Shown: positions 1 to 8,076, numbered from the stretch's first letter. The stretch is 26,586 nucleotides of DNA from Oscillospiraceae bacterium (GCA_900770195.1 CAAGJI010000023.1:1-26586), one strand, 5' to 3'. Made by a program: numbers and translations. Notes: generated by a model from the sequence alone, not told the origin.

Positions 1-88
1 CATCACTTATTTTGTAATAATATCCGTCATACTCCTTTTCTGTTTCGATTTCTTCAAAATATTCTGTGATAAATGTTATTCTTTCCAT
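1..88 (-). CDS. Probable ISAs1-family transposase, N-terminal 29 residues (cut by window edge)
   Basis: An open frame starts at ATG 88-86 and runs off the left edge with no stop. The visible residues begin MERITFITEYFEEIETEKEY and continue with DGYYYKISD. The YFEEIE ... Y-K-I-S-D pattern resembles the N-terminal domain of ISAs1/H-repeat transposases, which act on IS DNA through a DDE catalytic core not visible here. A plausible sigma-A promoter lies immediately upstream, so close to the ATG that little leader would remain; the ribosome site is poor. The match rests on 29 residues only. The nearby relic at 390-691 has the opposite orientation, so the two cannot be halves of one undisturbed gene. 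Confidence 0.5.
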   Translation of the reverse strand, partial: MERITFITEYFEEIETEKEYDGYYYKISD

Positions 89-94
89 TCTTCT

Positions 95-122
95 ATTATA
101 TCACTCTTTTCTGTTTTGTAAA
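95..122 (-). promoter_or_regulatory. Candidate sigma-A promoter for the left-edge gene
   Basis: On the minus strand, TTTACA (122-117), a 16-base spacer and TATAAT (100-95) precede the ATG at 88. The -10 box is only six bases from the start codon, so transcription would begin close to the ATG and give an almost leaderless message. Confidence 0.45.
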
Positions 123-389
123 TATTTTGTAATTATTGATTTCCGTGTACAGGATCAGAGCGATAGTGAAACAGGGTAATGCTCCACAAAGAAAAATGGT
201 GCAATTTTTTCTGGAGAATCCCATATTTTGAATGGTGGACGATTGTCATAATCAATCCACGGCAGTCTTCATTCTTCCTCTTGAAAAGCACAATATTCAA
301 ATATATCTTTTATGTAAATTCACTTCCTTCTACTTTATCTAAATCTAAAAAGCCAATATCCAACATTATGCTTGACTGTTTGTTCAATT

Positions 390-691
390 CTGACTCTTTA
401 TTACAAATCTTTATCAAAAATTGATTTTCATGTGAGAAAGCATTGGTTTATTGAAAACCAGCTTCAATGGTGCCTTGATGTTATTTTTGTGAATATGCCT
501 CAAGAGCAAGAAAAGATAATTCCACGCTTAATCTCAACGTTTTGCATAAAACTGCACTGAACTTGGTTTCTCAAGCCCAGTATAAGCGCATCAGTAAAAA
601 GCAATTTATGTTCATATTCATGGCGACTCTCAAACCCACGCTTTTTCTTGATATTCTTTTTGATCCTTCCTCATTTTCTCCTCAAAAGTAA
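390..691 (+). pseudogene. ISAs1-family transposase, C-terminal relic with frameshift
   Basis: The two frames together spell the C-terminal end of an ISAs1-family transposase. The first, from about 390, contains VRKHWFIENQLQWCLDVIF, matching the conserved HW.IEN.LHW.LDV.F block of the family. Near 490-500 the reading moves to the next frame, giving SRARKDNSTLNLNVLHKTAL and then NLVSQAQYKRISKK, ending with TAA at 689-691. In the family the IEN motif carries the last catalytic glutamate. The N-terminal two thirds and the first catalytic aspartates are missing, so the element is dead. The sequence between 179 and 390 gives no convincing transposase peptide. A CAGGG string at 172-176 could be the worn left end of the element, but no clear right end was found. 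Confidence 0.75.
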
Positions 692-752
692 ATGCTGTTG
701 CCATGAATGGTGATGCACATTAACTGTACTTCGTTCGCTTTTTAACGAGCTG

Positions 753-786
753 TGCCGTATCTAAAAAGATACGGCATTATTTATTT
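753..786 (+). terminator. Hairpin, probable intrinsic terminator
   Basis: A nine-base perfect stem TGCCGTATC / GATACGGCA (753-761, 768-776) around a TAAAAA loop is followed on the plus strand by TTATTTATTTT. It would stop plus-strand transcription from the IS relic. It also sits just past the stop of the minus-strand gene 787-960, but the minus side lacks a U run. Confidence 0.45.
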
Positions 787-960
787 TCAGAAGAATATAG
801 AAGCAAAATCCTCGCAAAGATTAACAGCTGATTTCAAAGTTTTCTTTGCATCTTTTTTTATATTACTTTTCTGTTTGCTGCCAGAATCAGAAATCATATA
901 GCAGATTGTACCTGCTGTTGCTGCGGCTGCAAGACCTGTTACCATTGATTTTAATTTCAT
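787..960 (-). CDS. Small 57-aa membrane-associated peptide (YtxH-like features)
   Basis: This short gene is supported by a textbook ribosome site, AGGAGG at 975-970, nine bases from the ATG at 960. The protein begins MKLKSMVTGLAAAATAGTIC, a small Ala/Gly-rich hydrophobic stretch of about 20 residues, followed by a Lys-rich tail containing KKDAKKTLKSA and ending DFASIFF. Such an N-terminal anchor plus basic amphipathic helix resembles small YtxH-like envelope proteins of Firmicutes, but there is no diagnostic motif and the function is unknown. It lies downstream of the phosphoglucomutase gene on the same strand, with a terminator-like hairpin between them whose 3' arm contains this gene's ribosome site. 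Confidence 0.7.
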   Translation of the reverse strand: MKLKSMVTGLAAAATAGTICYMISDSGSKQKSNIKKDAKKTLKSAVNLCEDFASIFF

Positions 961-1006
961 AAAAATAAGCCTCCTTCCTGATATTATTATAAACAGGAAA
1001 GAAGGC
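961..1006 (-). terminator. Hairpin between phosphoglucomutase gene and 57-aa gene; overlaps the latter's ribosome site
   Basis: On the minus strand GCCTTCTTTCCTG (1006-994) can pair with CAGGAAGGAGGC (980-969) across a 13-base loop, with one small bulge. The next bases are TTATTTTT, so it looks like an intrinsic terminator for the upstream gene. The AGGAGG of the 57-aa gene (975-970) lies inside the 3' arm, so the folded RNA would also hide that ribosome site. Confidence 0.6.
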
Positions 1007-1047
1007 TTTATTCTAATATAATATTTTACTAATAATGTATAAAAATG

Positions 1048-2772
1048 TTATTCTGCAAGAAGCATTGCACTAAACTTTTCATCAAGTTTGTCACGCATTG
1101 CAACAGCTTCTTCAGACGTTGCAGCTGTTGTTGTGTAGTAAGCCTTGATTTTTGGTTCTGTACCTGAAGGTCTTATAACTACCTTTGCACCTTTTTCAAG
1201 TGTATAGGCAATAACATTTGACTTAGGAAGAGTAATTTTTTTCTTTTCTCCGCTTGCAATAACAGTTGTTTCAGATTTTTCATAATCATCAACTGAAAGA
1301 ACTTTAAGACCTGCAATGTCAGATGGAATATTGTTTCTGAAATCTTCCATAATAGCAGCCATTTTCTTCATACCTGCTTCGCCTTCAAATGTAAAGCTGT
1401 GCTGAGAATGAATATAAACGCCATACTTATCATAAAGATTCTTTCTTGCCTGAATAAGACTGACACCCTTTGTTCTGTAATAAGCAGCCATTTCACAGAT
1501 AAGCATTGATGCAACAACCGCATCTTTATCTCTTACATAGCTTCCTGCAAGGTATCCATAGCTTTCTTCAAAACCAAAGATATATCTGTTTTCTTCGCCT
1601 TTTTCTTCAAGAATACCAATCTGTTCACCGATAAACTTAAAGCCTGTGAGAACTTCGATAACTTCAACACCATAAGCTTTTGCAATTGCATTTACAATGT
1701 CTGTTGTAACAATTGTTTTAACTGCAACAGGATTCTTCGGCATGGTCCCTTTTTCTGTTCTCTGGCTGCAAATATATTCAAGAAGCATCGCACCGACTTC
1801 ATTTCCAGAGAAAAGTTCGTAATGATCGCCATCAGGAACAGCAATACCAACTCTGTCACAATCAGGGTCAGTTGCAAGAAGAAGGTCCGGTTTTACTTCA
1901 TCACAATATTTAAGACCGCATTCAAGTGCTTCTCTGATTTCAGGGTTAGGATAAGGACATGTTGTAAAGTTTCCGTCAGGATTTTCCTGTTCTTTTACTA
2001 TTGTAACATTCTTAACACCGATTGTATCAAGTATTCTTCTTACCGGCTTGTTTCCTGTACCGTTAAGAGGAGTATATACAACCTTTAAGTTACTGTCTGC
2101 AATTAAATCTGTGTTTATTCCCTGTGCGAGAACATTTTCAAAGTAAGTGTCAAGCACATCATCTTTTATAAATGAAATTGTACCGTCTTCAAGACCTTTT
2201 TCAAATGGTATATGTTTAACATCATCTGAGAAAATGTCAAGAGAATTGATTTCTTCAAGAACTTTTTCAGCGGCAACAAGTGTCATCTGACATCCGTCAG
2301 GACCATAAGCTTTATATCCGTTGTATTTTGCAGGATTGTGGCTTGCTGTAACCATTATACCCGCATCACATTTCAAAGCTCTTACAGCATATGAAAGCAT
2401 AGGTGTAGGCATAAGTTCAGAGTAAATATGAACCTTTATACCATTTGCAGCAAGAACTTCCGCAGCACCCTTTGCAAAGTAATCAGATTTAATACGGCTG
2501 TCATATGAAATAGCAACAGCATAATCTAAGGATTTCTGTGATTTAACATAATTTGCAAGTCCCTGAGTAGCACGTCTTACTGTGTAAATATTCATTCTGT
2601 TTGAACCTGCACCGATAACGCCTCTGAGTCCGCCTGTACCAAATTCAAGGTCACGGTAAAATCTGTCTGTGATTGCATCTTCATCACCCTTGATTGACTC
2701 GAGTTCCTTTATAAGGTCAGGGTCATCAACAGCTGATGTAAGCCAAGTATTATATAAATCAAATTCTGACAT
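1048..2772 (-). CDS. pgcA: Phospho-sugar mutase / alpha-phosphoglucomutase (PgcA-like)
   Basis: Interconverts glucose 1-phosphate and glucose 6-phosphate (possibly also mannose phosphates) in the cytoplasm, linking glycolysis to glycogen and sugar-nucleotide synthesis. All family landmarks are visible: FGTGGLRG (about 44-51), the phosphoserine loop TASHNPAKYNGYK with Ser144, the magnesium loop DPDCDRVG (302-309), the sugar-binding loop GFEESYG (400-406) and the phosphate-binding RPSGTEPK (about 534-541). At 574 residues it has the usual length of the Firmicute PgcA group. The frame extends upstream to 2799, but the start at 2772 is preferred because CGGAGG lies seven bases before it. The gene has its own promoter and is followed by a terminator hairpin. 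Together with GlgB at 15659 it suggests glycogen metabolism. Substrate preference cannot be read from the sequence. Confidence 0.95.
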   Translation of the reverse strand: MSEFDLYNTWLTSAVDDPDLIKELESIKGDEDAITDRFYRDLEFGTGGLRGVIGAGSNRMNIYTVRRATQGLANYVKSQKSLDYAVAISYDSRIKSDYFAKGAAEVLAANGIKVHIYSELMPTPMLSYAVRALKCDAGIMVTASHNPAKYNGYKAYGPDGCQMTLVAAEKVLEEINSLDIFSDDVKHIPFEKGLEDGTISFIKDDVLDTYFENVLAQGINTDLIADSNLKVVYTPLNGTGNKPVRRILDTIGVKNVTIVKEQENPDGNFTTCPYPNPEIREALECGLKYCDEVKPDLLLATDPDCDRVGIAVPDGDHYELFSGNEVGAMLLEYICSQRTEKGTMPKNPVAVKTIVTTDIVNAIAKAYGVEVIEVLTGFKFIGEQIGILEEKGEENRYIFGFEESYGYLAGSYVRDKDAVVASMLICEMAAYYRTKGVSLIQARKNLYDKYGVYIHSQHSFTFEGEAGMKKMAAIMEDFRNNIPSDIAGLKVLSVDDYEKSETTVIASGEKKKITLPKSNVIAYTLEKGAKVVIRPSGTEPKIKAYYTTTAATSEEAVAMRDKLDEKFSAMLLAE

Positions 2773-2804
2773 AAAAATACCTCCGATAATTTTAATCAAA
2801 CAAT

Positions 2805-2833
2805 ATTATACCACACAAAACGAGATTATGCAA
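2805..2833 (-). promoter_or_regulatory. Sigma-A promoter of the phosphoglucomutase gene
   Basis: On the minus strand TTGCAT (2833-2828), a 17-base spacer and TATAAT (2810-2805) stand 33 bases before the ATG at 2772. The interval 2800-2923 otherwise holds nothing recognisable; no terminator was seen for the upstream Clp gene. Confidence 0.65.
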
Positions 2834-2923
2834 TGTTTAAAAACTATAATTTACAATTAATTAAAATAATCAGATTAAAATAGTGTAATTTCTAAAGATA
2901 ATTTCAAGGCGGAAAGAAGAATT

Positions 2924-5197
2924 TTAAATTTTATTTTCAATAAGATACGTTTGAGAATCATTTAAAGCTGATATTTTTGTTTTTTTACCATATAACGAAA
3001 CTAAAAAATTATTATTTTCAGAAGCATTTTCAAATATTTTTTCAGATACGGGTATTTCAATCAGGTTTCTTATTTCATTGTATAAAGCACGGATACCATA
3101 TTTTCTAATATTGCTGCATTCAGAAATTTTTTTAACAACATCATTTTCAACTTCTATAAAAACATTCATTTTTCGGCATTTTTTTGTCAAATCATTTATA
3201 AGTTTTTCTGTAATTCTAAAAACATCATCGTGAGATGGTGTATTAAAAAAAATAATATCGTCAATTCTTCCAAGCCATTCTTTTGAAAAATAATTTTCAA
3301 GTTTTTTTCTGCTGAAAATATGAGAATTAGACTTTTTTTCCGAAAAACCAAGTGTTTCTTCATCACTATATGTTATACCTATATTTGAAGTAAAAATAAT
3401 AATACAGTCCTGAAAAGATATTTTTCTTCCTGATGAATCCGTAAGACAGCCGTAATCAAGAATTTGCAAAAAAATATTCAGAATACTTTTTTCAGCTTTT
3501 TCAATTTCATCAAAAAGTATTAGTGAGGACGGATTTTTTAAAACAAACTGAGTTAAAATACCGGCTTCATCATGTCCAATATATCCCGGAGGTGCCCCAA
3601 TAAGCTTTGAAATACTGTATTTTTCCATATATTCAGACATATCTATTCGTAAATAACAGTTATCTTTTCCAAATAAAACTTCTGCAAGTTTTTGACAAAG
3701 TGCTGTTTTTCCAACACCTGTAGGACCTGTAAAAAGAAAAGAGGCAGCAGGTTTTGAATTGTCATTAAGATTAATTCTGCCTCTTATTATCGTTTTTATT
3801 ATTTTTTCAATCTTATCATTATGACCTATTATATCTTTTGAAACTTCATCTGCAATTTTTTCAGGAGATATGTTTTCATAATTATAAAAAAGAATACCGT
3901 TTTTGCCTGTCTGTTCCTTTGCAACTTCAATTATATCATCTTCAGAAAGAATCATTCTTCCTCCTTTGCTTTTTTCAAGTTTAAGCCACGAACAGGCTTC
4001 ATCAAGCAAATCAATTGCCTTGTCAGGATATTTTTTTGATGAATAATATTTTCCGGAATTTTCATAAATAGAAGGAATAACAGATTTAGGCACAATAACA
4101 TTATGATGTCTTTGATATGACGACCTTGCACCAAGCAGAATATCTATACATTCTTCCTTTGACGGTTCATTTATTCGCACAAGCTGAAATCTTCTTGAAA
4201 AAGCCGAATCACGTTCTATCGAATGCTGATATTCCTCCCAAGTTGTCGCACCGATTATCTGAATATTTCCTCTTGCAAGGTCAGGTTTTAAAATATTTGC
4301 TGCATCAATTGCACCTTCTGCACCTCCTGCACCGCATATATTATGTATTTCGTCTATAAACAGAATGATATTCCCAAAAAAATGTGCTTCATCAATACAT
4401 TTTTTCAATCTTTCTTCAAAATCTCCACGATATTTTGCACCCGAAAGAAGCATTGCAAGATCAATTGAAAAAATCCATTTATTTCTTAAAGTATCACATA
4501 CATTCCCTTCACATATCATTTTTGAAACACCTTCAACAACAGCAGTTTTTCCAACTCCTGCATCACCAACAAGACAAGGATTGTTTTTTCTTCTTCTTGA
4601 AAGCACCTGCATTATTTTTCTTATTTCCTTTGTTCTGCCGGTAAATTTATCAAATTTTGATGAAATATCATCATCAGTCATATTTACACCATATTTGTAT
4701 AAGTAAGGACAGCTTTTCTGAGATGGTCTGTTTAAACGAAATATTTTTTGATATGAAAAATTGTTAATATCAAGTATTGATGAACATATAGCACCTGAAT
4801 CGAAATCAAGTGCTTTTAAAAGTGCATATGCAGTTGAATTTTTGTTTTTTATAAGGGACATTAATATATGTACAGGCAAGATAAATTCTGATGAATTTGT
4901 AAGTGCAATATTCCTTGAATCACGGACAATTTCAGAAACAGTCGGGGTAAAACATTTTGCTGAAAGTTTTGTGGGAGTTCCTTTTCCCACTGAAGATATA
5001 ATGGAATTAAGTATATTTTCAGAAGTAATATTTTGATTCGTAAGAAGCGAACAGGCAGGAGAATTTTTTTCAATTGTCAAGGCATATAAAATATGTTCAC
5101 TTCCAACATATGTATGACCAAGTTTTTGGGCAGTTTCAATTGCATTCTTAAAACAAATTTCTGTTTCATCTGAAAAATCATTATTTTTACGGTTCAT
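2924..5197 (-). CDS. Clp/Hsp100 AAA+ ATPase with two ATPase domains, ClpA-like length
   Basis: A protein unfoldase that would thread substrates, probably into a ClpP peptidase, using ATP. Domains in order: Clp N-terminal repeats (about 10-145); first AAA+ module with pore loop AKYRGD (254-259), Walker A GDAGVGKT (211-218) and Walker B ILFIDE (278-283); second module with Walker A GPTGVGKT (491-498), Walker B LILFDE (559-564) and pore loop GYIG (538-541). LGF at 616-618 sits where ClpA and ClpC carry the ClpP-docking loop. At 757 residues it has ClpA-like length; the linker between modules is too short for the coiled-coil middle domain of ClpB or ClpC. AAAGGAGG lies just before the ATG. No clpS, clpP or mcsA/mcsB neighbour is present, and no CIRCE or CtsR box was seen upstream. 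ClpA-like and divergent ClpC-like origins cannot be told apart by eye. Confidence 0.93.
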   Translation of the reverse strand: MNRKNNDFSDETEICFKNAIETAQKLGHTYVGSEHILYALTIEKNSPACSLLTNQNITSENILNSIISSVGKGTPTKLSAKCFTPTVSEIVRDSRNIALTNSSEFILPVHILMSLIKNKNSTAYALLKALDFDSGAICSSILDINNFSYQKIFRLNRPSQKSCPYLYKYGVNMTDDDISSKFDKFTGRTKEIRKIMQVLSRRRKNNPCLVGDAGVGKTAVVEGVSKMICEGNVCDTLRNKWIFSIDLAMLLSGAKYRGDFEERLKKCIDEAHFFGNIILFIDEIHNICGAGGAEGAIDAANILKPDLARGNIQIIGATTWEEYQHSIERDSAFSRRFQLVRINEPSKEECIDILLGARSSYQRHHNVIVPKSVIPSIYENSGKYYSSKKYPDKAIDLLDEACSWLKLEKSKGGRMILSEDDIIEVAKEQTGKNGILFYNYENISPEKIADEVSKDIIGHNDKIEKIIKTIIRGRINLNDNSKPAASFLFTGPTGVGKTALCQKLAEVLFGKDNCYLRIDMSEYMEKYSISKLIGAPPGYIGHDEAGILTQFVLKNPSSLILFDEIEKAEKSILNIFLQILDYGCLTDSSGRKISFQDCIIIFTSNIGITYSDEETLGFSEKKSNSHIFSRKKLENYFSKEWLGRIDDIIFFNTPSHDDVFRITEKLINDLTKKCRKMNVFIEVENDVVKKISECSNIRKYGIRALYNEIRNLIEIPVSEKIFENASENNNFLVSLYGKKTKISALNDSQTYLIENKI

Positions 5198-5391
5198 TAA
5201 TAAGCCTCCTTTATTTATAGCAATTCCACAAAATAATGTGACAGAAGATGTCTATAACAAATTGCATAGCAATATATGCCTTGAACTTTTTATTGGTTAC
5301 AGTATTTTGTTTAATCGCCAGATACTATTATTACACAAAACAAATAAAAAATATGTCGAAAGAAAAAATCAGAAAAAATATTTTTTTCAGT

Positions 5392-5420
5392 AACCATTTT
5401 TCAGTCAAAAACATAATATA
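5392..5420 (+). promoter_or_regulatory. Possible sporulation-type (sigma-K/E-like) promoter
   Basis: AACC (5392-5395), a 16-base gap and CATAATATA (5412-5420) fit the known sigma-K pattern of a short AC-containing -35 element and CATAnnnTA at -10. It would start a leader of nearly 60 bases for the Cys-rich peptide. The region is so AT-rich that chance matches are easy, and no sigma-A promoter was seen nearby. Confidence 0.3.
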
Positions 5421-5483
5421 AACTATGAAGCAAAGCAAAATCAAATCGCTTCAAATAATTTATTTAAAAAGGAGATTTTTATT

Positions 5484-5633
5484 ATGAACGGTTGTGGATG
5501 TTTCGGAGGCAATAACTGCACTTGGATTATCATTTTAATTCTTTTATTCTGCTGCTGTGGTTGTGGTGGTAATAACAGCTGCGGCTGCGGTTACAATGAT
5601 AACTGTGGCTGCGGTAACGGCTGCGGATGCTGA
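5484..5633 (+). CDS. Cys/Gly-rich 49-aa peptide (high-cysteine, chorion-like class)
   Basis: The start is fixed by AAAAAGGAG shortly before the ATG. The peptide begins MNGCGCFGGNNCTWIIILIL, a short Gly/Cys head running into a hydrophobic stretch (about 14-22), then FCCCGCGG and a tail of Cys-Gly, Asn and Tyr ending CGCGNGCGC. Fourteen of 49 residues are cysteine. Firmicute genomes carry such peptides under labels like chorion-class high-cysteine protein; their role is not established. Possible jobs are a cross-linked surface or spore-coat component, or metal binding. It is monocistronic, with a strong terminator straight after the stop. Confidence 0.75.
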   Translation: MNGCGCFGGNNCTWIIILILLFCCCGCGGNNSCGCGYNDNCGCGNGCGC

Positions 5634-5652
5634 TTAACTGAATTACCCTTAG

Positions 5653-5679
5653 GCGACCGGTTTTTCCGGCCGCTTTTTT
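5653..5679 (+). terminator. Intrinsic terminator of the Cys-rich peptide gene
   Basis: GCGACCGG and CCGGCCGC pair around a TTTTT loop with one A-C mismatch, followed by TTTTTT. It starts 20 bases after the stop codon. Confidence 0.85.
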
Positions 5680-5734
5680 GTATGATACAGCATATTCCAC
5701 TATAACTCACCCAAAATTTTGTTTAAAATGTTAA

Positions 5735-5763
5735 TTGAAATAATTTCCAAAATAAAGTATAAT
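5735..5763 (+). promoter_or_regulatory. Sigma-A promoter of the symporter gene
   Basis: TTGAAA (5735-5740), a 17-base spacer and TATAAT (5758-5763) precede the start at 5856, leaving a leader of about 85 bases with no obvious riboswitch. Confidence 0.75.
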
Positions 5764-5855
5764 AAAATAGTTGTATTTTTAACGCTTTAATGCTTAAAAG
5801 TATTACAGCAATAAATTGCAATACAATAATTAAGATTATTTTGGAGGAAATTTTA

Positions 5856-7439
5856 ATGGCGGTTATGTATTTAACGCTGATAGTTTACCTTGTGCTGATG
5901 ATTGGCATAGGTTTTTACTGTCGAAAGAAAACATCAAATGTTTCAGAGTTTGTTCTTGGAGGAAGAACAGTAGGTCCTTGGCTTACAGCTTTTGCCTATG
6001 GAACGTCATATTTTTCAGCGGTTGTATTTATCGGATATGCAGGACAGTTCGGCTGGAGTTATGGTCTTGCCTCAACATGGATAGGTATAGGCAATGCACT
6101 TATAGGAACACTTCTTGCGTGGGTTCTTATGGGAAAGAGAACTAGAATAATGACTGCACATATAAAAGCGGCAACTATGCCTGAATTTTTTGAAAAAAGA
6201 TTCAATTCAATGAGTCTGAAAATAGCAGCTGCCATTATTTCATTTGTATTTCTTATTCCTTATACAGCATCAGTATATAATGGTCTTTCAAGACTTTTTG
6301 AATCAGCATTTCATATTGATTATTCTATTTGTATAATAGTTATGGCACTTTTAACAGCTATATATGTTATTCTTGGCGGATACAAAGCAACGACCATTAA
6401 TGATTTTATTCAGGGTATTATAATGCTTTTGGGTATTGTTGCCGTTATTGTATGCGTTGTAAACAATCAGGGCGGACTTAGCACAGCGACAGAAAATCTT
6501 GGACTTGTAGCTGATTCAAATGGCAATACAGGAACATTAAATTCACTTTTCGGACCTGACCCTGTAAATCTTATAGGAGTAATTATTTTAACATCCCTTG
6601 GTACATGGGGACTTCCTCAGATGGTAACAAAATTTTATGCAATAAAAGATGATAAATCCATAACAAGAGGTGCGGTTATATCAACAATTTTTGCTGTGGT
6701 TATTTCAGGCGGAAGTTATTTCCTTGGCGGTTTTGGTCATCTTTTTGCAACAGCTGATGAAACAGAAGCTGCTGAAACAGGTAAATTCTTTGTTGAAAAA
6801 CTTGCAAATGGCAAGCTTAATTATGACTCAATAGTTCCTGCAATGCTTGACAGTGCATTACCTCAGATACTTGTGGGAATAGTTCTTGTACTTGTATTTT
6901 CTGCATCAATGTCAACATTGTCATCGCTTGTTTTAACATCAAGTTCAACGCTTACAATCGACCTTATCAAACCTTTATCAAAAAAGGAAATAACAGAGAA
7001 AAAACAGGTGCTTATAATGAGAATTTTAATTGCACTTTTCCTCGTTCTTTCAGTTATCCTTGCACTTAATAAAAACACATATATAACAACACTTATGTCA
7101 ATTTCGTGGGGTGCTTTGGCGGGTTCATTCCTTGCACCATTCCTGTATGGACTTTTCTCAAAGAAAATTACAAAAGCAGCCGTATGGGTATCATTTGGAT
7201 GTGGTTCAATTATAACAGTAGTGCATATGATTTTGTTTAGTCTTGGATTTTTTCCTTCACTTCAACAGAAAGTCGTTGAAATGGGTTGGAAACTCAATAT
7301 AATGTCACCAATAAATTGCGGTGCGTTTGTTATGATTCTTGGACTTATACTTGTTCCTGTTGTAAGTGCTTTTACTAAAAACAGCAAAAAAACTCAGGAA
7401 TATATTGAAAAAGATGTATTTTCATGTTATAACAAATAA
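5856..7439 (+). CDS. Sodium:solute symporter family (SSS/SLC5) permease
   Basis: An integral membrane transporter expected to couple uptake of a small solute to sodium entry. The 527-residue chain is hydrophobic along nearly all its length, consistent with about 13 helices. Family features include the FVLGGRTVGPWLTAFAYGTS segment after helix 1 (gating motif of SSS proteins), TASVYNGLSRLFE, GGYKATTINDFIQG, and the small-residue/Ser-rich SASMSTLSSLVLTSSSTL, which in the family lines the sodium site. The frame extends to 5790, but GGAGG eight bases before the ATG at 5856 marks the likely start. The substrate cannot be assigned: proline, pantothenate, sugars and others all occur in this family. 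It is a single-gene unit between its own promoter and terminator. Confidence 0.92.
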   Translation: MAVMYLTLIVYLVLMIGIGFYCRKKTSNVSEFVLGGRTVGPWLTAFAYGTSYFSAVVFIGYAGQFGWSYGLASTWIGIGNALIGTLLAWVLMGKRTRIMTAHIKAATMPEFFEKRFNSMSLKIAAAIISFVFLIPYTASVYNGLSRLFESAFHIDYSICIIVMALLTAIYVILGGYKATTINDFIQGIIMLLGIVAVIVCVVNNQGGLSTATENLGLVADSNGNTGTLNSLFGPDPVNLIGVIILTSLGTWGLPQMVTKFYAIKDDKSITRGAVISTIFAVVISGGSYFLGGFGHLFATADETEAAETGKFFVEKLANGKLNYDSIVPAMLDSALPQILVGIVLVLVFSASMSTLSSLVLTSSSTLTIDLIKPLSKKEITEKKQVLIMRILIALFLVLSVILALNKNTYITTLMSISWGALAGSFLAPFLYGLFSKKITKAAVWVSFGCGSIITVVHMILFSLGFFPSLQQKVVEMGWKLNIMSPINCGAFVMILGLILVPVVSAFTKNSKKTQEYIEKDVFSCYNK

Positions 7440-7464
7440 TACAAACGTAATTTAATTTAAAATG

Positions 7465-7497
7465 AAAAGAGGTTTTTATACCTCTTTTTATTTTTTG
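7465..7497 (+). terminator. Intrinsic terminator of the symporter gene
   Basis: AAAAGAGG and CCTCTTTT form a perfect stem around a short AT loop and are followed by a T-rich run, 26 bases past the stop. Confidence 0.75.
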
Positions 7498-7567
7498 ATT
7501 ATTTTTCAAAAAAATGTCAGTTTTCACTTTTTTCAATCGTATTTATAGTGAAAGGAGGTAAAAGCAA

Positions 7568-8076
7568 ATGAATGAATTGCAATTTAAAGATTATTTTGAA
7601 AAAGCTGTAAAAACTTACTCTGTTTCACTTGTAAAAATAGCTTTTACATATACAAAAAACATATATGATGCTGAAGATATTGTACAAAATATTTTTTTAA
7701 AATTATATGAAAAACAGATTGAATTTGATACAGATGAACATTTGAAAGCATGGATTATACGATGTACTATAAACAGCAGCAAGGATTTTTTAAAATGTTC
7801 GTGGAACAAAAGCAGGGGAGATATGCCCGAAGATTTAAGTTATATGCCATTTGAAAACAGAGAACTTATTGAAGCGGTATTGCATCTTAAAAAAATTACA
7901 GAATTGTTATACATCTTTTTTATTATGAAAGTATGTCATCAAAAGAAATAGCAGAAATACTGGGTATATCAATAAGTGCAGTTGAAAAAAGGCTTTCAAG
8001 AGCAAGAAAAATGCTGAAAGAAGAACTTGAGAAAGGAGATAATATTTATGAAAAAACAATACAGGGACTCATTTGA
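7568..8076 (+). pseudogene. ECF-type RNA polymerase sigma factor, interrupted by one frameshift
   Basis: The first frame (7568-7951) has sigma region 2: AFTYTKNIYDAEDIVQNIFL followed by KLYEKQ, and then a short linker. At the A7 run 7889-7895 the reading must move by one base to continue YRIVIHLFYYESMSSKEIAE and ILGISISAVEKRLSRARKML, a clear region 4 helix-turn-helix, ending at TGA 8074-8076. One extra A gives a normal 169-residue ECF factor. GGAGG lies a few bases before the ATG. The restored gene overlaps the next gene's start by 29 bases, a usual sigma/anti-sigma arrangement with translational coupling. The break could be a real mutation, an error in homopolymer length, or a site of polymerase slippage. 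As it stands the unshifted product lacks region 4 and could not recognise a -35 element. Confidence 0.8.

Noticed and set aside
179..424. An 81-codon plus-strand frame near the IS relic
   Set aside because: Its residues do not match any transposase segment and no ribosome site precedes it; only the sequence from about 390 on, in other frames, is recognisable.
4117..5036. Plus-strand frames of 80-113 codons inside the Clp gene
   Set aside because: They are shadows of a strongly conserved minus-strand gene and show no protein-like motif or start signal.
5198..5391. CIRCE or CtsR operator upstream of the Clp gene
   Set aside because: No TTAGCACTC-type inverted repeat and no GGTCAAA heptamers were found in the interval.
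5855..5858. Longer symporter start at 5790
   Set aside because: The added 22 residues have no membrane-protein character and no ribosome site precedes them, whereas GGAGG is ideally placed before 5856.
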